Below, piece after piece: positions 1 through 10,671 of a stretch of DNA of 64,000 bases. Positions within the stretch are counted from its first letter, which is position 1. Every line of letters starts with the position of its first letter. The translations under genes were made by a program, and so were the position numbers. Under the pieces are notes generated by a model. The model did not search any database. It saw nothing but the letters and a program-made list of their open reading frames with translations, and had not been told where the DNA came from. Source of the DNA: Arion vulgaris (lineage: Eukaryota > Mollusca > Gastropoda > Stylommatophora > Arionidae); the NCBI GenBank assembly GCA_020796225.1, contig CM036762.1, forward strand, positions 56,197,740 to 56,261,739. The letters run 5' to 3'.

Positions 1-32
1 AAAACTGAGGAAATAACTGCGTACAGAATGAG
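1..32 (+). mobile_element. Right end of a TTAA-flanked MITE, cut by window edge
   Basis: The first 32 bases resemble the 3' end of the MITEs at 1389-1692 and 1847-2145: a GAGGAAATAA-type segment followed by GAG and then TTAA at 33-36. Divergence from the other copies is considerable, and most of the element lies outside the window. Confidence 0.4.
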
Positions 33-73
33 TTAACTGCTTTGTAACAAATGTCTTATCACTCACATTGCAG

Positions 74-194
74 GGGCTGTTCATTTTTATCTTCTATTGC
101 CTGCTAAAAAAAGATGCTGTTATGTCATGGAAGAGAATGTTACCTTGTTTTGAGGAGTATGGAGAAAAATCCCAATCGTCTTCTAACAGTAGAG
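74..194 (+). CDS. Adhesion GPCR, exon with end of TM7 and start of cytoplasmic tail (partial gene)
   Basis: Candidate internal exon. A pyrimidine-containing acceptor ends in CAG at 71-73, and the donor is GTAACC at 195. The 121-nt exon is open in one frame and ends in phase 1. It begins GLFIFIFYCLLKK, then a basic W-K-R stretch, a Cys and a Ser/Asn-rich segment. The (Q)GLFIFIFYC block is the well-known end of transmembrane helix 7 in adhesion GPCRs (families such as ADGRG and ADGRL), where it is followed by basic intracellular residues. Upstream exons (extracellular region, GAIN domain, TM1-6) must lie before this window. The subfamily cannot be assigned. The assignment rests on this short motif, and splice sites are predicted by eye. 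The phase fits the next candidate exon at 10097. Confidence 0.6.
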
Positions 195-460
195 GTAACC
201 TAGCTATAACTATTATATATGTATATGAAAATAGAAAGTTCATTAACTTGTTTTCATATCATCTGGTATGTTAAAGAATACAGTGTTAGATCTGTAATTT
301 TGTTTACCAATGATACAAGATGGGTGATGTGGTAACAACATGCTGGCCACCTTTAGTTCTTATTGTTTCTCTGGTGCCAAACTGAGGTTTGAGTTAACAT
401 GAGAGCTGTTATGGCTGGAAAAAAACTTTGTGACTTATCAAGCTCACATAATGGGGTCAT

Positions 461-618
461 CTTCTTCTTCTTCTTTCGTCGTCTTTACGACCAATTTTAA
501 TCACTATTTGTGATATGTTTGATCTTTGCCAAGAACGTGTATACGTTGCAATTGGTTTGGTAGGCCCCTAAACACAGACTTCTATACGTTTAGGACATGT
601 GCATCCGATTTCAGCCAA
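461..618 (-). repeat. SINE of the F type, 3' part with (GAA)n tail
   Basis: Starts with a CTTCTTCTTC run (a GAA tail on the minus strand). It then matches 39408-39660 closely, including the segments around TTGATCTTTGCCAAGAACG and GGACATGTGCATCCGATTTC. The 5' part with the GTCGTAAGAGGCGACT core is missing here. Confidence 0.65.
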
Positions 619-729
619 AGTGTGGTCATTATTTATGGGCATTTTGAAGCTGACCTATATTTTAAATGCGATCTTATGTCTTGCTGGTAAACATTTCTAA
701 GATTATTAAGGGAACTAACCAAGAGACTT

Positions 730-1750
730 GGAGACATTGACTTCACGGACAACATAAAACTGTTAGCACCCACTACGGAAGACACACAGTAAAAAACAAA
801 TAAAGTGTAAGTCAGTTCACCAAATAAATATGTCTAAAAATCTATACTAATAACAGCAAGTTAATGAAAATAAACACAAAAGCACAGAAGATTATGGTCA
901 AAGATGGAGACATGGGAAAAAAATCAATACAAAATTTTTAATGGTGACTGCAGCTTTTAGAACACTGGACAACATATGAAAGTCATCAGCATACAGGACA
1001 CATAATAAACTCAATATATACAAATCAAATGGGTGTTTGGTCATGCTGTATGAATCTAAGACATGGTAATCAAATACCAAGACAGACAGTCGCATAAGAG
1101 GCTTTGAAGAAAATGTCTCAGAAAATGTCTCTTTGAATTTGTTGGGATCAAAGAATACATAATACTGAAATCACCTGATATACAGACATCAAGAATGTTA
1201 ATGAAGAAAGGAATAAAAGATGGAAATAGTTGAAACACACATTTAGAATGAAGATCCCCATTTGACTTTGAAATGGAATCTAGAAGGCAAGAAAGGTAGT
1301 GGAAAACCCTAGACAGATATGAAGAACTGTTGATAGAGTAAAAGAAGAGGAGGGAAAGACCTGAAATGAGATAAATTAGCTTGTTTAACTCTTTCCACGC
1401 TTTAAGCCGCACACTGCGCCACGGTGGAAGTCCGTTGCACGTTATTAGCCGGACACTGCGCCATAGAGTTGCTTCCCTTATAAGAAGTCTTTCTAGTTTT
1501 ACTTCTACTTTTTTACTTATACTACTTTTCAACCTTGTTATTCTATTGGGTTGTCCAGTTTTCTTCAATTTAGTATATAATAATATATATATGTTTATTT
1601 ATTGACAAGTAGTTGGGGATAATTTTTTTATTTTTAAACCTCCCTTGAATTAACTGCTTAAAAATTAAGAAAATAACTCTGTGTGGAAAGAGTTAAGACA
1701 GATCTGGTTAGATGAAATTTATTGATGCCTTATGCTTCAAGGTTGTTAAA
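730..1750 (+). mobile_element. Degraded LINE (non-LTR) reverse transcriptase remnant, split by a MITE
   Basis: Conceptual translation in shifting frames gives a decayed RT region (DIDF-x-D at about 738), a thumb region (AAFRTLDNI..KSSAYRTH, KSNG..VMLYESKTW, 940-1065) and the C-terminal tail (KEEEGKTWNEIN, then DRSG.MKFIDALCFK after the MITE). These are standard blocks of invertebrate endonuclease-RT LINEs. Many stops and frameshifts show it is long dead. The MITE at 1389-1692 interrupts it at a TTAA, and removing the insert restores the LINE tail order. The same tail occurs at 19690-20070 and 27445-28070 on the minus strand. Confidence 0.65.
1389..1692 (+). mobile_element. TTAA-flanked MITE (piggyBac-like), copy 1
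   Basis: A 304-bp element flanked by TTAA at 1385-1388 and 1693-1696. It has short terminal inverted repeats: CTCTTTCCACGC on the left, a near match (GTGTGGAAAGAG) on the right. The left part contains a duplicated GCTTTAAGCCGCACACTGCG-type module. There is no coding capacity. TTAA duplication is diagnostic of piggyBac-type transposition; the mobilising transposase is inferred. Confidence 0.8.
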
Positions 1751-1846
1751 ATAAAAAAGGAGAGAACCAGTAGTTGTGTCTAGCAAGGTACTACTTGAAG
1801 TATAATTTAGTTTCATCTGATTGTTGTTTTACTTCCCACAACTTAA

Positions 1847-2145
1847 CTCTTTCCACGCTTTAAGCCGCACACTGCGCCATGGCGGAAGTCCGTTGCACGC
1901 TTTAAGCCACACTGCGCCATAGAGTTGCTTCCTTATAAGAAGTCTTTCTAGTTTTACTTCTACTATTTTACTTATACTACTTTTAACCTTGTTATTCTAT
2001 TGGGTTGTCCAGTTTTCTTCAATTAGTATATAATAATATATATATGTTTATTTATTGATAAGTAGTTGGGATCGTAATTTTTTTTTTTTTTTACTTCCTT
2101 GAATTAACTGCTTAAAAATTGAGGAAATAAATGGGCGTGAAAGAG
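1847..2145 (+). mobile_element. TTAA-flanked MITE (piggyBac-like), copy 2
   Basis: Same family and orientation as 1389-1692, flanked by TTAA at 1843-1846 and 2146-2149. The ends are CTCTTTCCACGC and GGGCGTGAAAGAG. It lies only 150 bp from copy 1 but has its own TTAA pair, so the two inserted independently. Confidence 0.8.
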
Positions 2146-2149
2146 TTAA

Positions 2150-2450
2150 TATGTTGCTTGTTGGTGCATATTGGTGCAATTATAGACCACACCCTCCCAA
2201 GACTCTGGACATATGGACATCTTCTTTGTGATTTTCCTCTTCTCCCCTTTGCCGGGATGCCTCCTTCCATAATGGTCTTCTCCAACCTGTCATGTCTCTT
2301 CATATGTTCAAAATACTTCAATTTTCTCATTCTTATTTGTAGCATGAGCCAGTTTTCTTTGATTTTGAGTTCTTTCTGGATAGATTATTTGTTTTCTTCT
2401 CTGCCCATGATATACAGAGGACTCTTCTGTAACACTTATATTCAAAATTA
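2150..2450 (-). mobile_element. LINE C-terminal tail fragment (family with GATGATGAT 3' end)
   Basis: Minus-strand translation contains RKLKYFEHMKRHD and EKTIMEGGIPAKGRRGK, the C-terminal block (K-Y-GH-x-KRHD .. GGIPAKRRRGRP) of RTE-like LINEs. The same block is at 3041-3800, 42170-42239/44684-44835 and 58310-58690. Truncated and not functional. Confidence 0.7.
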
Positions 2451-2689
2451 ACCGTGCCACACTTCAAAATACTTTATACACATTTTTTAACAATAGACAA
2501 ATATCGATTTTTCTTTGAGACACAGACATCAGGCTGAATATTTAAGATTCAACAAAAAAATTTGCAGTGGATTAAATAAAACTTCTCTAATGGAAATAGC
2601 TGCTATCAAGCTTAAATTATTAAAATGAGGATTGTCCAGTGCTTGTTGAATGTGAAACTCAAAGACTTTAGCGGGTAGTAAGACTATGA

Positions 2690-2815
2690 TAATCATTTTA
2701 ATATCAATGAAGATGAAGAAGAAGACAAAGATTAAGCAGTTAATGAGATTGATAATTATACTATCCATGAAGAAGAAGAAGAAGAGAAAGAGAAGGCAAG
2801 AGAATGAAACAAAAG
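2690..2815 (+). repeat. GAAGAA-rich low-complexity stretch
   Basis: Two runs of AAGAAGAAGAAG-type sequence (2707-2733 and 2768-2800). They may be remnants of LINE or SINE (GAA)n tails, but no body was recognised next to them. Confidence 0.5.
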
Positions 2816-3040
2816 ATATTTTAAATTACTTCCAGCCATCACTGCAATAACTGTACCTGAAGGTAAATTTCCATGTTTTATGTTGTCTGTACAAACTTTA
2901 GGTATTTATCTATTTTGATGTGCTGTAATTTTGATCAGCTCTTGCACTTTATCACTCTCATGCCAGGAAACACTGCTTTATAGATCTGGTAAAATATTCA
3001 TGAAATACTGTAATAAGTCATTGAACAAAATATTAAAAAA

Positions 3041-3800
3041 TGCATGTTTTTGCTAGTCATCATCAAATAGTTTGTCCTGAACAGAAGAACTTTGCCACCC
3101 CTACAGTACTCGAATTTCTCTCTCATAGATCAGATGTCCCGCCTCTGCAACTGTCATGCTCAAACCATCAGTTACAACCTGAATCCATCTTGTTTGTGGT
3201 CTTCCTCTTCTCCTCTTTGCCGGTATGCCTCCTTCCATGATGGTCTCCAACACTTTGTATCTCTTTATATGACTAAAACACTTCAATTTTCACTTCAATA
3301 CAAGGCGCATAGTGAGGCTCATTTCAATTTTCACTTCAATACAAGGCGCATAGTGAGGCTCATTTCAATTTTCACTTCAATACAAGGCGCATAGTGAGGC
3401 TCATTTCAATTTTCACTTCAATACAAGGCGCATAGTGAGGCTCATTTCAATTTTCACTTCAATACAAGGCGCATAGTGAGGCTCATTTCAGGTGTCTCCT
3501 TTTTCGACCAGACACCAAAAGGCAAAACAGGATTAGAGAATAGAATAGACACTTTAATTTTCTCATTCTTATTTGTTACATCAGTCAGTTTTCTTAGAGT
3601 TTGAGCTATTTCTGGATAGATCTATCTCTTCTTTTCCTTGTCTGTGATATATGGAGGACTGCTCTGTAACACTTATATTCAAAAGCACATGTATGCTTTC
3701 TGGCTTGTTAAATGTCCATGCTTCACACCCATAAGCTTTGCTAGTGGTAAAATATTTGCATTGTGATTTACCCAATATTAAGCTCACCAAACACAAAAAT
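3041..3800 (-). mobile_element. LINE C-terminal fragment interrupted by a 41-bp tandem repeat
   Basis: Minus-strand translation from 3796 gives an RT-thumb-like SKAYGCEAWTFNK block and a ..SVTEQSSIYHRQGKEEIDLSRNSS block. After the minisatellite it gives KCFSHIKRYK, EGGIPAKRRRGRP and the end at about 3041 next to a GATGATGA motif. The C-terminal part matches the RTE-like copies at 2150-2450, 44684-44835 and 58310-58690. The tandem repeat at 3282-3489 sits inside it. Confidence 0.7.
3282..3489. repeat. Minisatellite, 41-bp unit, about 5 copies
   Basis: Perfect or near-perfect 41-bp period; the unit contains TTCACTTCAATACAAGGCGC and ATAGTGAGGCTCAT. It expanded inside LINE sequence: CTTCAATTTTC at the left junction is LINE-derived. 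The homogeneous copies suggest recent expansion. Confidence 0.95.
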
Positions 3801-4443
3801 GTTCAAACAGCATACACATTCTTAAATTAGTGAGCACAAGAATATCAAATGCCATTTCAAGTAGTTAAAGATATCTAAAACTGACTATACAAACTTAAAT
3901 AATAACTGAAAAGGACAAAGAAACAGTGAGAAAAAAAAGATAGTAAGAACAAATTGAGTTAGGTGAATAATGGGAAGAGTTAAGAAAAAAATTAAGTTAT
4001 GAAAAACAATAGGAAATGTTCCCATCGATTACATCGATTACATCGAAACTATGAATACTGTGGTTTCAAAAAGGTCCAATTTGGTAAATAAATTGATTTT
4101 GTTTCAAAAGCACAGAACAAATGTGTTGTGTCTTTTTAACTTTTTATATAAACCTATTTTAATATGTGTGTGTTTCATGCAACTGGTCATTACATTATTG
4201 TGTTATATTTTAAACTTATTGTTTAGTTTACTGTTACCACCCTACATTCTCTTTAAGCACATCTCAGGATAAATGTGTTTGTTTCCTGACGCATAGTGGG
4301 ATTGTTGTTTGACACATTCTTTTCCTCCATTTTGTAAAAGTGTAAAATACTATAATTTGCATAATCTGTTTCCATTTTCAATCTAATCCACACTTAATAT
4401 TTATTTAATTTCATCTAGTGATTTCCCCATTAAAATTTTTCTT

Positions 4444-4687
4444 CCCATGCTCTGTTGCACTTCCCATGCTCTGAGTTGAGCTTCACCTGCTCTGAGTTGC
4501 ACTTCCCATGCTTTGAGTTGAACTTCACCTGCTCTGAGTTGCATTTCCCATGCTAAGAGTTTCACTTCACCTGCTCTGAGTTGCACTTCACCTGCTCTGA
4601 GTTGCACTTCCCATGCTCTGAGTTGAACTTCACCTGCTCTGAGTTGCACTTCACCTGCTCTGAGTTGCACTTTATCTGCTCTGTTCA
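4444..4687. repeat. Minisatellite, 21-bp unit, about 12 copies
   Basis: The unit is roughly CTTCACCTGCTCTGAGTTGCA, with a CTTCCCATG variant. Because 21 is a multiple of 3, the minus strand stays open from 4401 to 4694 as a heptad-like VQLRAGE repeat. No start context, splice signals or homology support expression. Confidence 0.95.
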
Positions 4688-4789
4688 CATGCACATATTT
4701 TAATCTCTCAGTGAACTAGCTTTGTTTTACTTTTGGTAAAAATTCTCTTCTGTCATTGCTAGTAAGTTTGTTATTAACTATTATAGATA

Positions 4790-5115
4790 TAGGGAAGACT
4801 GCAGTAAAACTATGAGCAATGGCAAACACATAATAACAAAGTACTGTAGTTTTACAAAATACGAAAACAATAACAATACACAGCAAAACAATATAGCTGC
4901 ATTTATTTCGCTATTTGTTTTAGTCTCAGATGTTGTTTAGGACCGTTATGATGTTTCTGTCGTAGTCTATATGTAGCGTACCATGAAAGAAGTGTAATTC
5001 GTCATTCCTGTTGTATCCTTTACTTGATAAAAGCCTTTTGGTCGAAACATTGCTGTGTATTGTTATTGTTTTTGTAAAGCTACATTACTTTGTTATTATG
5101 TGTTTTGCCATTATT
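4790..5115. repeat. Inverted pair of Penelope-like or retrozyme-like fragments
   Basis: The segment 4800-4895 is an inverted, imperfect copy of 5050-5115; both contain (C)TTTGTTATTATGTGTTTTGCC in one orientation. The + copy at 4935-5115 includes the CTTGATAAAAGCC..GGTCGAAAC motif shared with the insert at 25534-25696. Related pieces are at 5440-5475 and 60150-60295. Confidence 0.55.
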
Positions 5116-5221
5116 GAATTTTGCAAACCAATTCAGAATGGCTCAAAAATTATTTCCTCATTGCTAGTTGATAATATTATCACTGTTAGTTTATCATTTC
5201 ATCCATTTGTTAATTGTTGTT

Positions 5222-5330
5222 TAATCACTGCTAGCTGGTTGTTTCATCATTGCTAGCTGGTTGTTTCATCATTGCTAGCTGGTTGTTTATTTATTGCTAC
5301 CTAGTTGTTTAATTATTGCTAGCTATTCAT
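5222..5330. repeat. Minisatellite, 22-bp unit, about 5 copies
   Basis: The unit is ATTGCTAGCTGGTTGTTTCATC, decaying towards the right (TTTATTTATTGCTACC variants). Confidence 0.9.
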
Positions 5331-5339
5331 AGCAACAAA

Positions 5340-6220
5340 CTAAATTGATACTTCAGCCAAAAAGGCCTTTTGTTCAGTTCAAACATTCACTTTATCAGTC
5401 AATTTTTTCTTTGTAAAACTACCATCAGTATTGTTGTTTTACCATTGGTACATAGTTTTACTGCAATCTTTCCAGCTGCAGTTTGTTAATGCACCTTTAT
5501 TTTCATATGTAATTCGTTCATTATAGCTAATTAGTAAAATCATCACACTTGACTTTCTATTTCAGTTCAAATATTTTCATGTTTTAGTTACGTTTATTTT
5601 ATAATATCCCTTAATTCTGTTCATCAGTTTAGTTTTTGGATCTTTTTATTTTATCAAATAGTGCCTGCCTGTTTGTAATTTAGTACTTAATATTCATCAT
5701 GTTGTCGTTCCTATTCTTAATGTTGTCGTGTAATACCTTTCCCATTTACTTGAATCTTCAACCATTTCTTCCAAAAACATTTTTATTTAATACACTTAGT
5801 AATGTTCTCGATATTATCATTGCTGGTTTTAAAAATTATTTCATTAGCATTTTTTAAATTTTATCGTCCATAAATATATTATCTTCAGATGTTTTAAAAG
5901 ACACAAAGGTGAAGGTCTGAATTCGATTGTGCCTGACTTTTCTAACGTACTTAGAGCCTTGTTTGAATTTTTTTCTTTGTTTATATTACATTTTAGTTTC
6001 AACATGTTACTTAATGGTGCATTATCAGTTTATTATATTGATTGTTCAGTTCTTCCTTTTATGTGTATGTTATTTTTTGTACACTTTGTTTTCTAAAAAA
6101 ATAAAATGTTAGTCAGTATCTGTTTGCTTTAACTCTAAAATGTTGCATTGCAAAGATATTAAAGAAATAACAGAAACTATGTTACTGTTAAATCTTAGCA
6201 TGTTGCCGTTGTTACTGCTA
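5340..6220. other. AT-rich intronic or intergenic sequence
   Basis: Nothing recognisable beyond a PLE-like scrap near 5440-5475. Open frames here are short and lack splice sites or known motifs. If the receptor gene model is right, this lies within its intron. Confidence 0.4.
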
Positions 6221-6728
6221 CCCTTCATTGACTCTCTGGGACTCTGTTTACTAGTGTCGTCGTTGTTTCTGACTCTAAGTCGATGCTTCCAAAGATCCAG
6301 AATGGCAGGTTGCAGTATGAATGGATGTCAACTATAGTGGTTGCCAACCTCCAAATACTCATGTGAATCTACAGTCCTGGTCATGTGGGTGCTCGCGGCA
6401 GCGAGAAAGTGGACATGCTTGCATCGAAAGCATCAATTGTTGGGAGTTTAGGATGGAAAAAGGGGGATATTTTTTCTGTCTATTGGCGACCTACTGTTGG
6501 ATGAGGATGCTAAAATAGACATTGACTCAATAGAGCAATTTAGGGAGTTTGGAATTACACATTGTACAAGTAGAACTGGGTGTCTGAGGGGCAGAGAGAG
6601 AAGTGCGTTTAACTAGCAAGCCACAGAAACCATCAGTATGCATACCCTTCGAAATATGTTTGGGAGATGAAGCACCTTATTGGTCTACCTGGAGTACTGT
6701 GACATCAGTTCATTAACTAATAACCAAT
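6221..6728 (+). repeat. Dispersed repeat D, copy 1 (LINE-like tail)
   Basis: About 500-bp repeat shared with 9455-9934, 19092-19602 and 27572-27869. One frame is conserved between copies: here DAKIDIDSIEQFREFGITHC, then SRTGCLRGRERS. Other copies end with a ETEHLWVCPEC block. That ending resembles the Cys/His C-terminal knuckle of LINE ORF2 (C..C, T/E-H-L, CP). Stops are present, and the copy is not functional. Confidence 0.65.
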
Positions 6729-6739
6729 ACTATCTCATC

Positions 6740-8360
6740 AATTTTGTTTGAAATATGAACTTTACCTGTTATCTATTGATACCAATGCTGCATTTTCCCT
6801 GAATATTTTACTTATTCTCTTCCATTAAGAATGTTTCATAAATATTTGTTTGCATGCTGTTCATTATTTTAGTAACAAAGAATTACGGAATTATAATTCC
6901 CCTTCTGTATTTATTTCAATGAATGTTGTTAATTAACTCATTGCATACCACAAACTACTTTAGTGGTGTACAAATATAAGCCTGTTATGCTTAAAACCGC
7001 TATTGTGGCTTTTTTACATACAGCCCTTTCTTTTGTATTTTTCTAAATCCTTCAAGTTTGTATTGTAGCTATAAATATTAAAATACATAGTAGAATTCCT
7101 TTCCCTTCATTTAAATCTAGTGTTGATTATTGACATAGGGTATCAGTTTCAGTTTGGAATATCTTCATTGCACTTTTTACATGTCGATAAGAGCTCCTAT
7201 CTTCTTCGCAATATCTCCAACAGCATCTAGTGACATAGGGTATTTTCTAGTTTAATTGATTGTCTATGATACATACCGATCTGACATTCAAGATTTTTGG
7301 GGTAAATATTTAGTTATATATTTTTTGTGATATAGACAAACATGTCAACCGTGAGATAAAATCCTGTACACCAAACAAACAAACAAAAAACAGTAAAAAC
7401 ACTGTAAAAGTAATCAAAAACCGTACATGCAATGCAAAGTTTTCATTCAAATTTTTTTGAAGGGAAAAGTATATGGCACATATCAAAAGATAGTCAATAA
7501 TTGATTGAAATTGAAGTTTAAAAGCTGCAATTTGTGCATTTCTTGCGCCATTTCACTCCCTTTATTTTCTTCCTTTATTGTTTCTCATGTATTTTTCATT
7601 GAGATTGTTGTATTCCTCTTCCAATTATCATTAATAAATTATGTTGGATGTTGTAAATTTACTCATTCTGTGCTAACTGCTTCAGGGTTGCCAAATTGTA
7701 TATAAAATAACCCAATTTCTGCACACCGAGCCAAGCATTATTTCCCATAACATTTGTGTTAAAGCTACAACAACATATTCTGTTTGAATTTTAGGCTTTT
7801 ATATACAGAAAAGATATATATTTATATATATATAAAAGTTGGACTAAATAAAAAAAACTAAAACTTTGTTTTAAAAAATATGAAATGGACTAAGAAAATA
7901 GGAAAGAGATAATTGGTGGCGAGTGTTGAATAAGAAAGAGAGAAGGTCATAAAAGAATGAATTTCAAACAAAATATATTTAAAATGCATGCACATAAAAT
8001 AAAAGTTTAAAACAGAAAGAAAAAAAAGAAGCAGACGACTATTGTTATTATATTTTTACTGACATCGATTCTTTTATTGTAGTTAATATTTCAGATATTA
8101 ACTCCTTAACTATCAAATGCTGGAGTGTGCGCTTGTTTGTTTGTCTCATTTGGCAATGTGTCGCAGACTACGCTATGATTTTTTTTAAAGTCAAATAATC
8201 ATAAAACTTAAATTGAAGCATTTTGATCAATACCAATTATTAATTAATTGTTTTACATTATCTTAGCTTTTGATAAATGTCCACTAATTTCTCAACAAAA
8301 TTATAAGTCATTCATCGAATTCCTCTAAAAAATAAGAAAATTACATCTTAATTCATAAAT
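6740..8360. other. AT-rich stretch without recognised features
   Basis: No supported gene. A duplicated GACATAGGGTAT motif occurs near 7135 and 7230, and A-rich sequence occurs around 7370-7420. Probably intron. Confidence 0.4.
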
Positions 8361-9040
8361 ACAGTACAAAACCTAAAAAGAGAACTTGCTCAGCTGTCAG
8401 AAAAGGCAGAAATTCACTTGCTGTGGATTCCATCTCACTGTGGCATTGTAGGCAATGAGAGTGCCAATGTCTTACCTAAGGAGGACAGTGCCAAAAAGCA
8501 AATTTACTAACCCTTGTCTTTTCAGGAGGTCAAAACCCTCCTACAGAGAGAATCTGCAGTAAACTGGAAGACAAACACTGGATATGAATATGGAAAAGAC
8601 TTCCTCAAAGACCTAAACAGAACAGACCAGGTCATTATATTTTGACTATGTACCGGACACTGTAGACTCAACAAATACTTATACAGACTAGGAATAAGTC
8701 TCTATAACAGCTCTCATCCAGTATCAGCAACAGCTCTCATCCAGTATCAGCAACAGCTCTCTACCAGTGTCAGCAACAGCTCTCTACCAGTGTCAGCAAC
8801 AGCTCTCTGCCAGTGTCAGCAACAGGTCTCTACCAGTGTCAGCAGGCGGAACAGACACCGGAGCATGTCCTGCAAGATTGTCCTCTTCTGGGTGAGCTGA
8901 GAAGCAACATGTGGCCACATCCAGTTGACCTGTAAACTAAGCTTTGAGGAAACCTGACAGACCTGAAGCTGACTGCACAGTTTGTAGTCAATAGTAAATT
9001 AAGTGCATGACCAGAGATCACTGAAGAAGAAGAAGATACA
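8361..9040 (+). mobile_element. LINE fragment with RNase H domain end and (GAA)n tail
   Basis: Translation shows LLWIPSHCGIVGNESAN followed by a Lys/Ala-rich stretch, the RNase H motif found at the C-terminus of I- and Jockey-type LINEs. Next comes a RTDQVIIF.LCTGHCRLNKYLYRLGI block, then a degraded C..C..EH.L..CP knuckle spread over frames near 8840-8890. It ends with GAAGAAGAAG at about 9023-9035. Stops and a 23-bp tandem expansion inside the coding region show it is dead. Confidence 0.8.
8706..8843. repeat. Minisatellite, 23-bp unit, 6 copies, inside LINE coding sequence
   Basis: The unit is AACAGCTCTC(A/T)(T/A)CCAGT(A/G)TCAGC. A single copy would encode the loop before the LINE's terminal Cys knuckle. 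The array breaks the frame, because 23 is not a multiple of 3. Confidence 0.95.
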
Positions 9041-9454
9041 TACATCTACAAATGAAAAAAATGAACAACAATTAATTTTGTCACAGCGTGTTTTTTTCAA
9101 TGCAGTAGTCAATGTTTTAAAATTTTACTAATTCGGGTGTAAGAATTTATACTTCAACAAAATAGTTAAAGTATATTTATATGTACATCTTTAACCCACT
9201 GTAAAATATATTGTATTTTGCATGTCCTGCATGTTCATTTATTATTGCTACTTTAGTTGTCAGTTCATAAGAACTTACTGTACTCAGTTCAGAAATGTGG
9301 TCATATAGGATTATTTCCTAATGTATCAAAGTATGTTAGACAAATGTGGTTAGATTGTATAGATTAATAAATTGTATAGATACATTGTATAAGCGATAAA
9401 TACTACTTTCTTTATTAAAATTGATTAAGGAGTATTTCTTCTCAAGTTTACTCT

Positions 9455-9934
9455 GATTACTGGGGCCGTTGTTTTTTCGGACTCTCAGTCGATGCTTTAC
9501 AAGATAAAGAATAGCAGATTGTGTTATGTGTGGATGTCATCTATATAGGTTTCCAACCTCTAGAGACACATGTGGAGCTACTGTCCTGGGCATGTGGGTG
9601 TTCAAGGCAATTAGAGATTGGACAGGCTTGCATCAATTGTTGGGGAGTTTACGATGGAGAAGGAGGATGTTTTTTGGTCTCTTGGCAACCTACTGTTGGA
9701 TGACGACACTAAAATTGACGTTTAATCAATCCAGCAATTTAAGGAGTTTGAAATTACACCTTGAACAAGTAGAGCTGGATGCCTGAGCAGCAGAAAGAGG
9801 AGGGTATTTAACCAGCGAGCCACAGGAACCATCAGTATGTGTACCCTTCAACATCTGTTGGGGGAGACTGAGCACATATGGGTCTGGCTGGAGTGCTGTG
9901 ATGTCAGTTCAGCAACTAATAACCAATAACCAAT
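9455..9934 (+). repeat. Dispersed repeat D, copy 2
   Basis: Matches the copies at 6221 and 19092. It contains the TCTCAGTCGATGCTT start segment and the conserved frame ending ..FNQRATGTIS, LLGETEH, then a CCDVS-like end. It finishes with CAATAACCAATAACCAAT-type repeats. Confidence 0.7.
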
Positions 9935-10096
9935 CAAGTTTTCTGTTCTATATTATATGTATTTATGCTGAGTTGAAGAGCTGCCCTGTTTATACGATGC
10001 ATATTTCACAATTTATTAAACATTGCATACCTCACCAGCATCAAGAGCTAAATTAAATATTCCATTGACATCATAGACACTAACTGTCCTTTATAG

Positions 10097-10252
10097 CAAT
10101 CTCAACTATGTCTACTCCAGATGTGACTGCCACTAGAGGTGCTCATCACCACCAGTTGGTCAAACTTAGCAGCAGCTCCAAGACTGGGTCCTCCACATTT
10201 CTTGAAAAAAATGCAGTTAGTGTAGCCTCTACTCTCATAGACTCTAGAAAAA
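10097..10252 (+). CDS. Adhesion GPCR, cytoplasmic tail exon
   Basis: A 156-nt candidate exon with acceptor CTGTCCTTTATAG ending at 10096 and a consensus donor GTAAGTAT at 10253. The frame is open throughout (STPDVTATRGAHHHQLVKLS, then a Ser-rich run and LIDSRK). It starts with two bases completing a codon and ends one base into a codon, so it is phase 1 on both sides. That is compatible with the exon ending at 194 and the one starting at 14413. Low-complexity, Ser/Thr-rich composition fits a receptor cytoplasmic tail. Linkage to the receptor is inferred from strand, order and phase; a transcript would decide. Confidence 0.55.
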
Positions 10253-10460
10253 GTAAGTATTTGTTATTTGGTTTGTTGAACCAAGTTCACTTGTCCTTCT
10301 TATTCTTTTAAATATAAGCCAAATTTCCTGTACATGCAATATATTTCCTTTGTTCTATTTAGCATTCGTACATTTAACTTTTTCTTACTTTTTATAAATA
10401 CTTTCTAAATTTCTTTACTCTTATGTATTCTCCTTCACAGCCTTTTTGAATTGGTATTGA

Positions 10461-10625
10461 TTTATTGATTGATAGAACCATCATCATTCACATATTGGTA
10501 AATAATCATGTGTGCTTCAATTGTTTTCTTACACAGGAAGATCTTAGCGATAGTACACAAACTCTGTAGTACTGACGAGGGTCCTTGATGTAATTCTGGT
10601 GAAAGGGAACATTTGTGTCTGAATT
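10461..10625 (+). repeat. Dispersed repeat C, copy 1
   Basis: About 160 bp shared with 29817-29995 and 58128-58265. It begins with GATTGATTGAT-like repeats, then CCATCATCATT, TTACACAGGAAGATCT and AACTCTGTAG..GATGTAATT. No coding or tRNA signature was recognised, and the class is unknown. Confidence 0.65.
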
Positions 10626-10671
10626 TTGCTTTAATCATTTTTAATGATTTTTGTCTAGGCAGCGACTTTAA

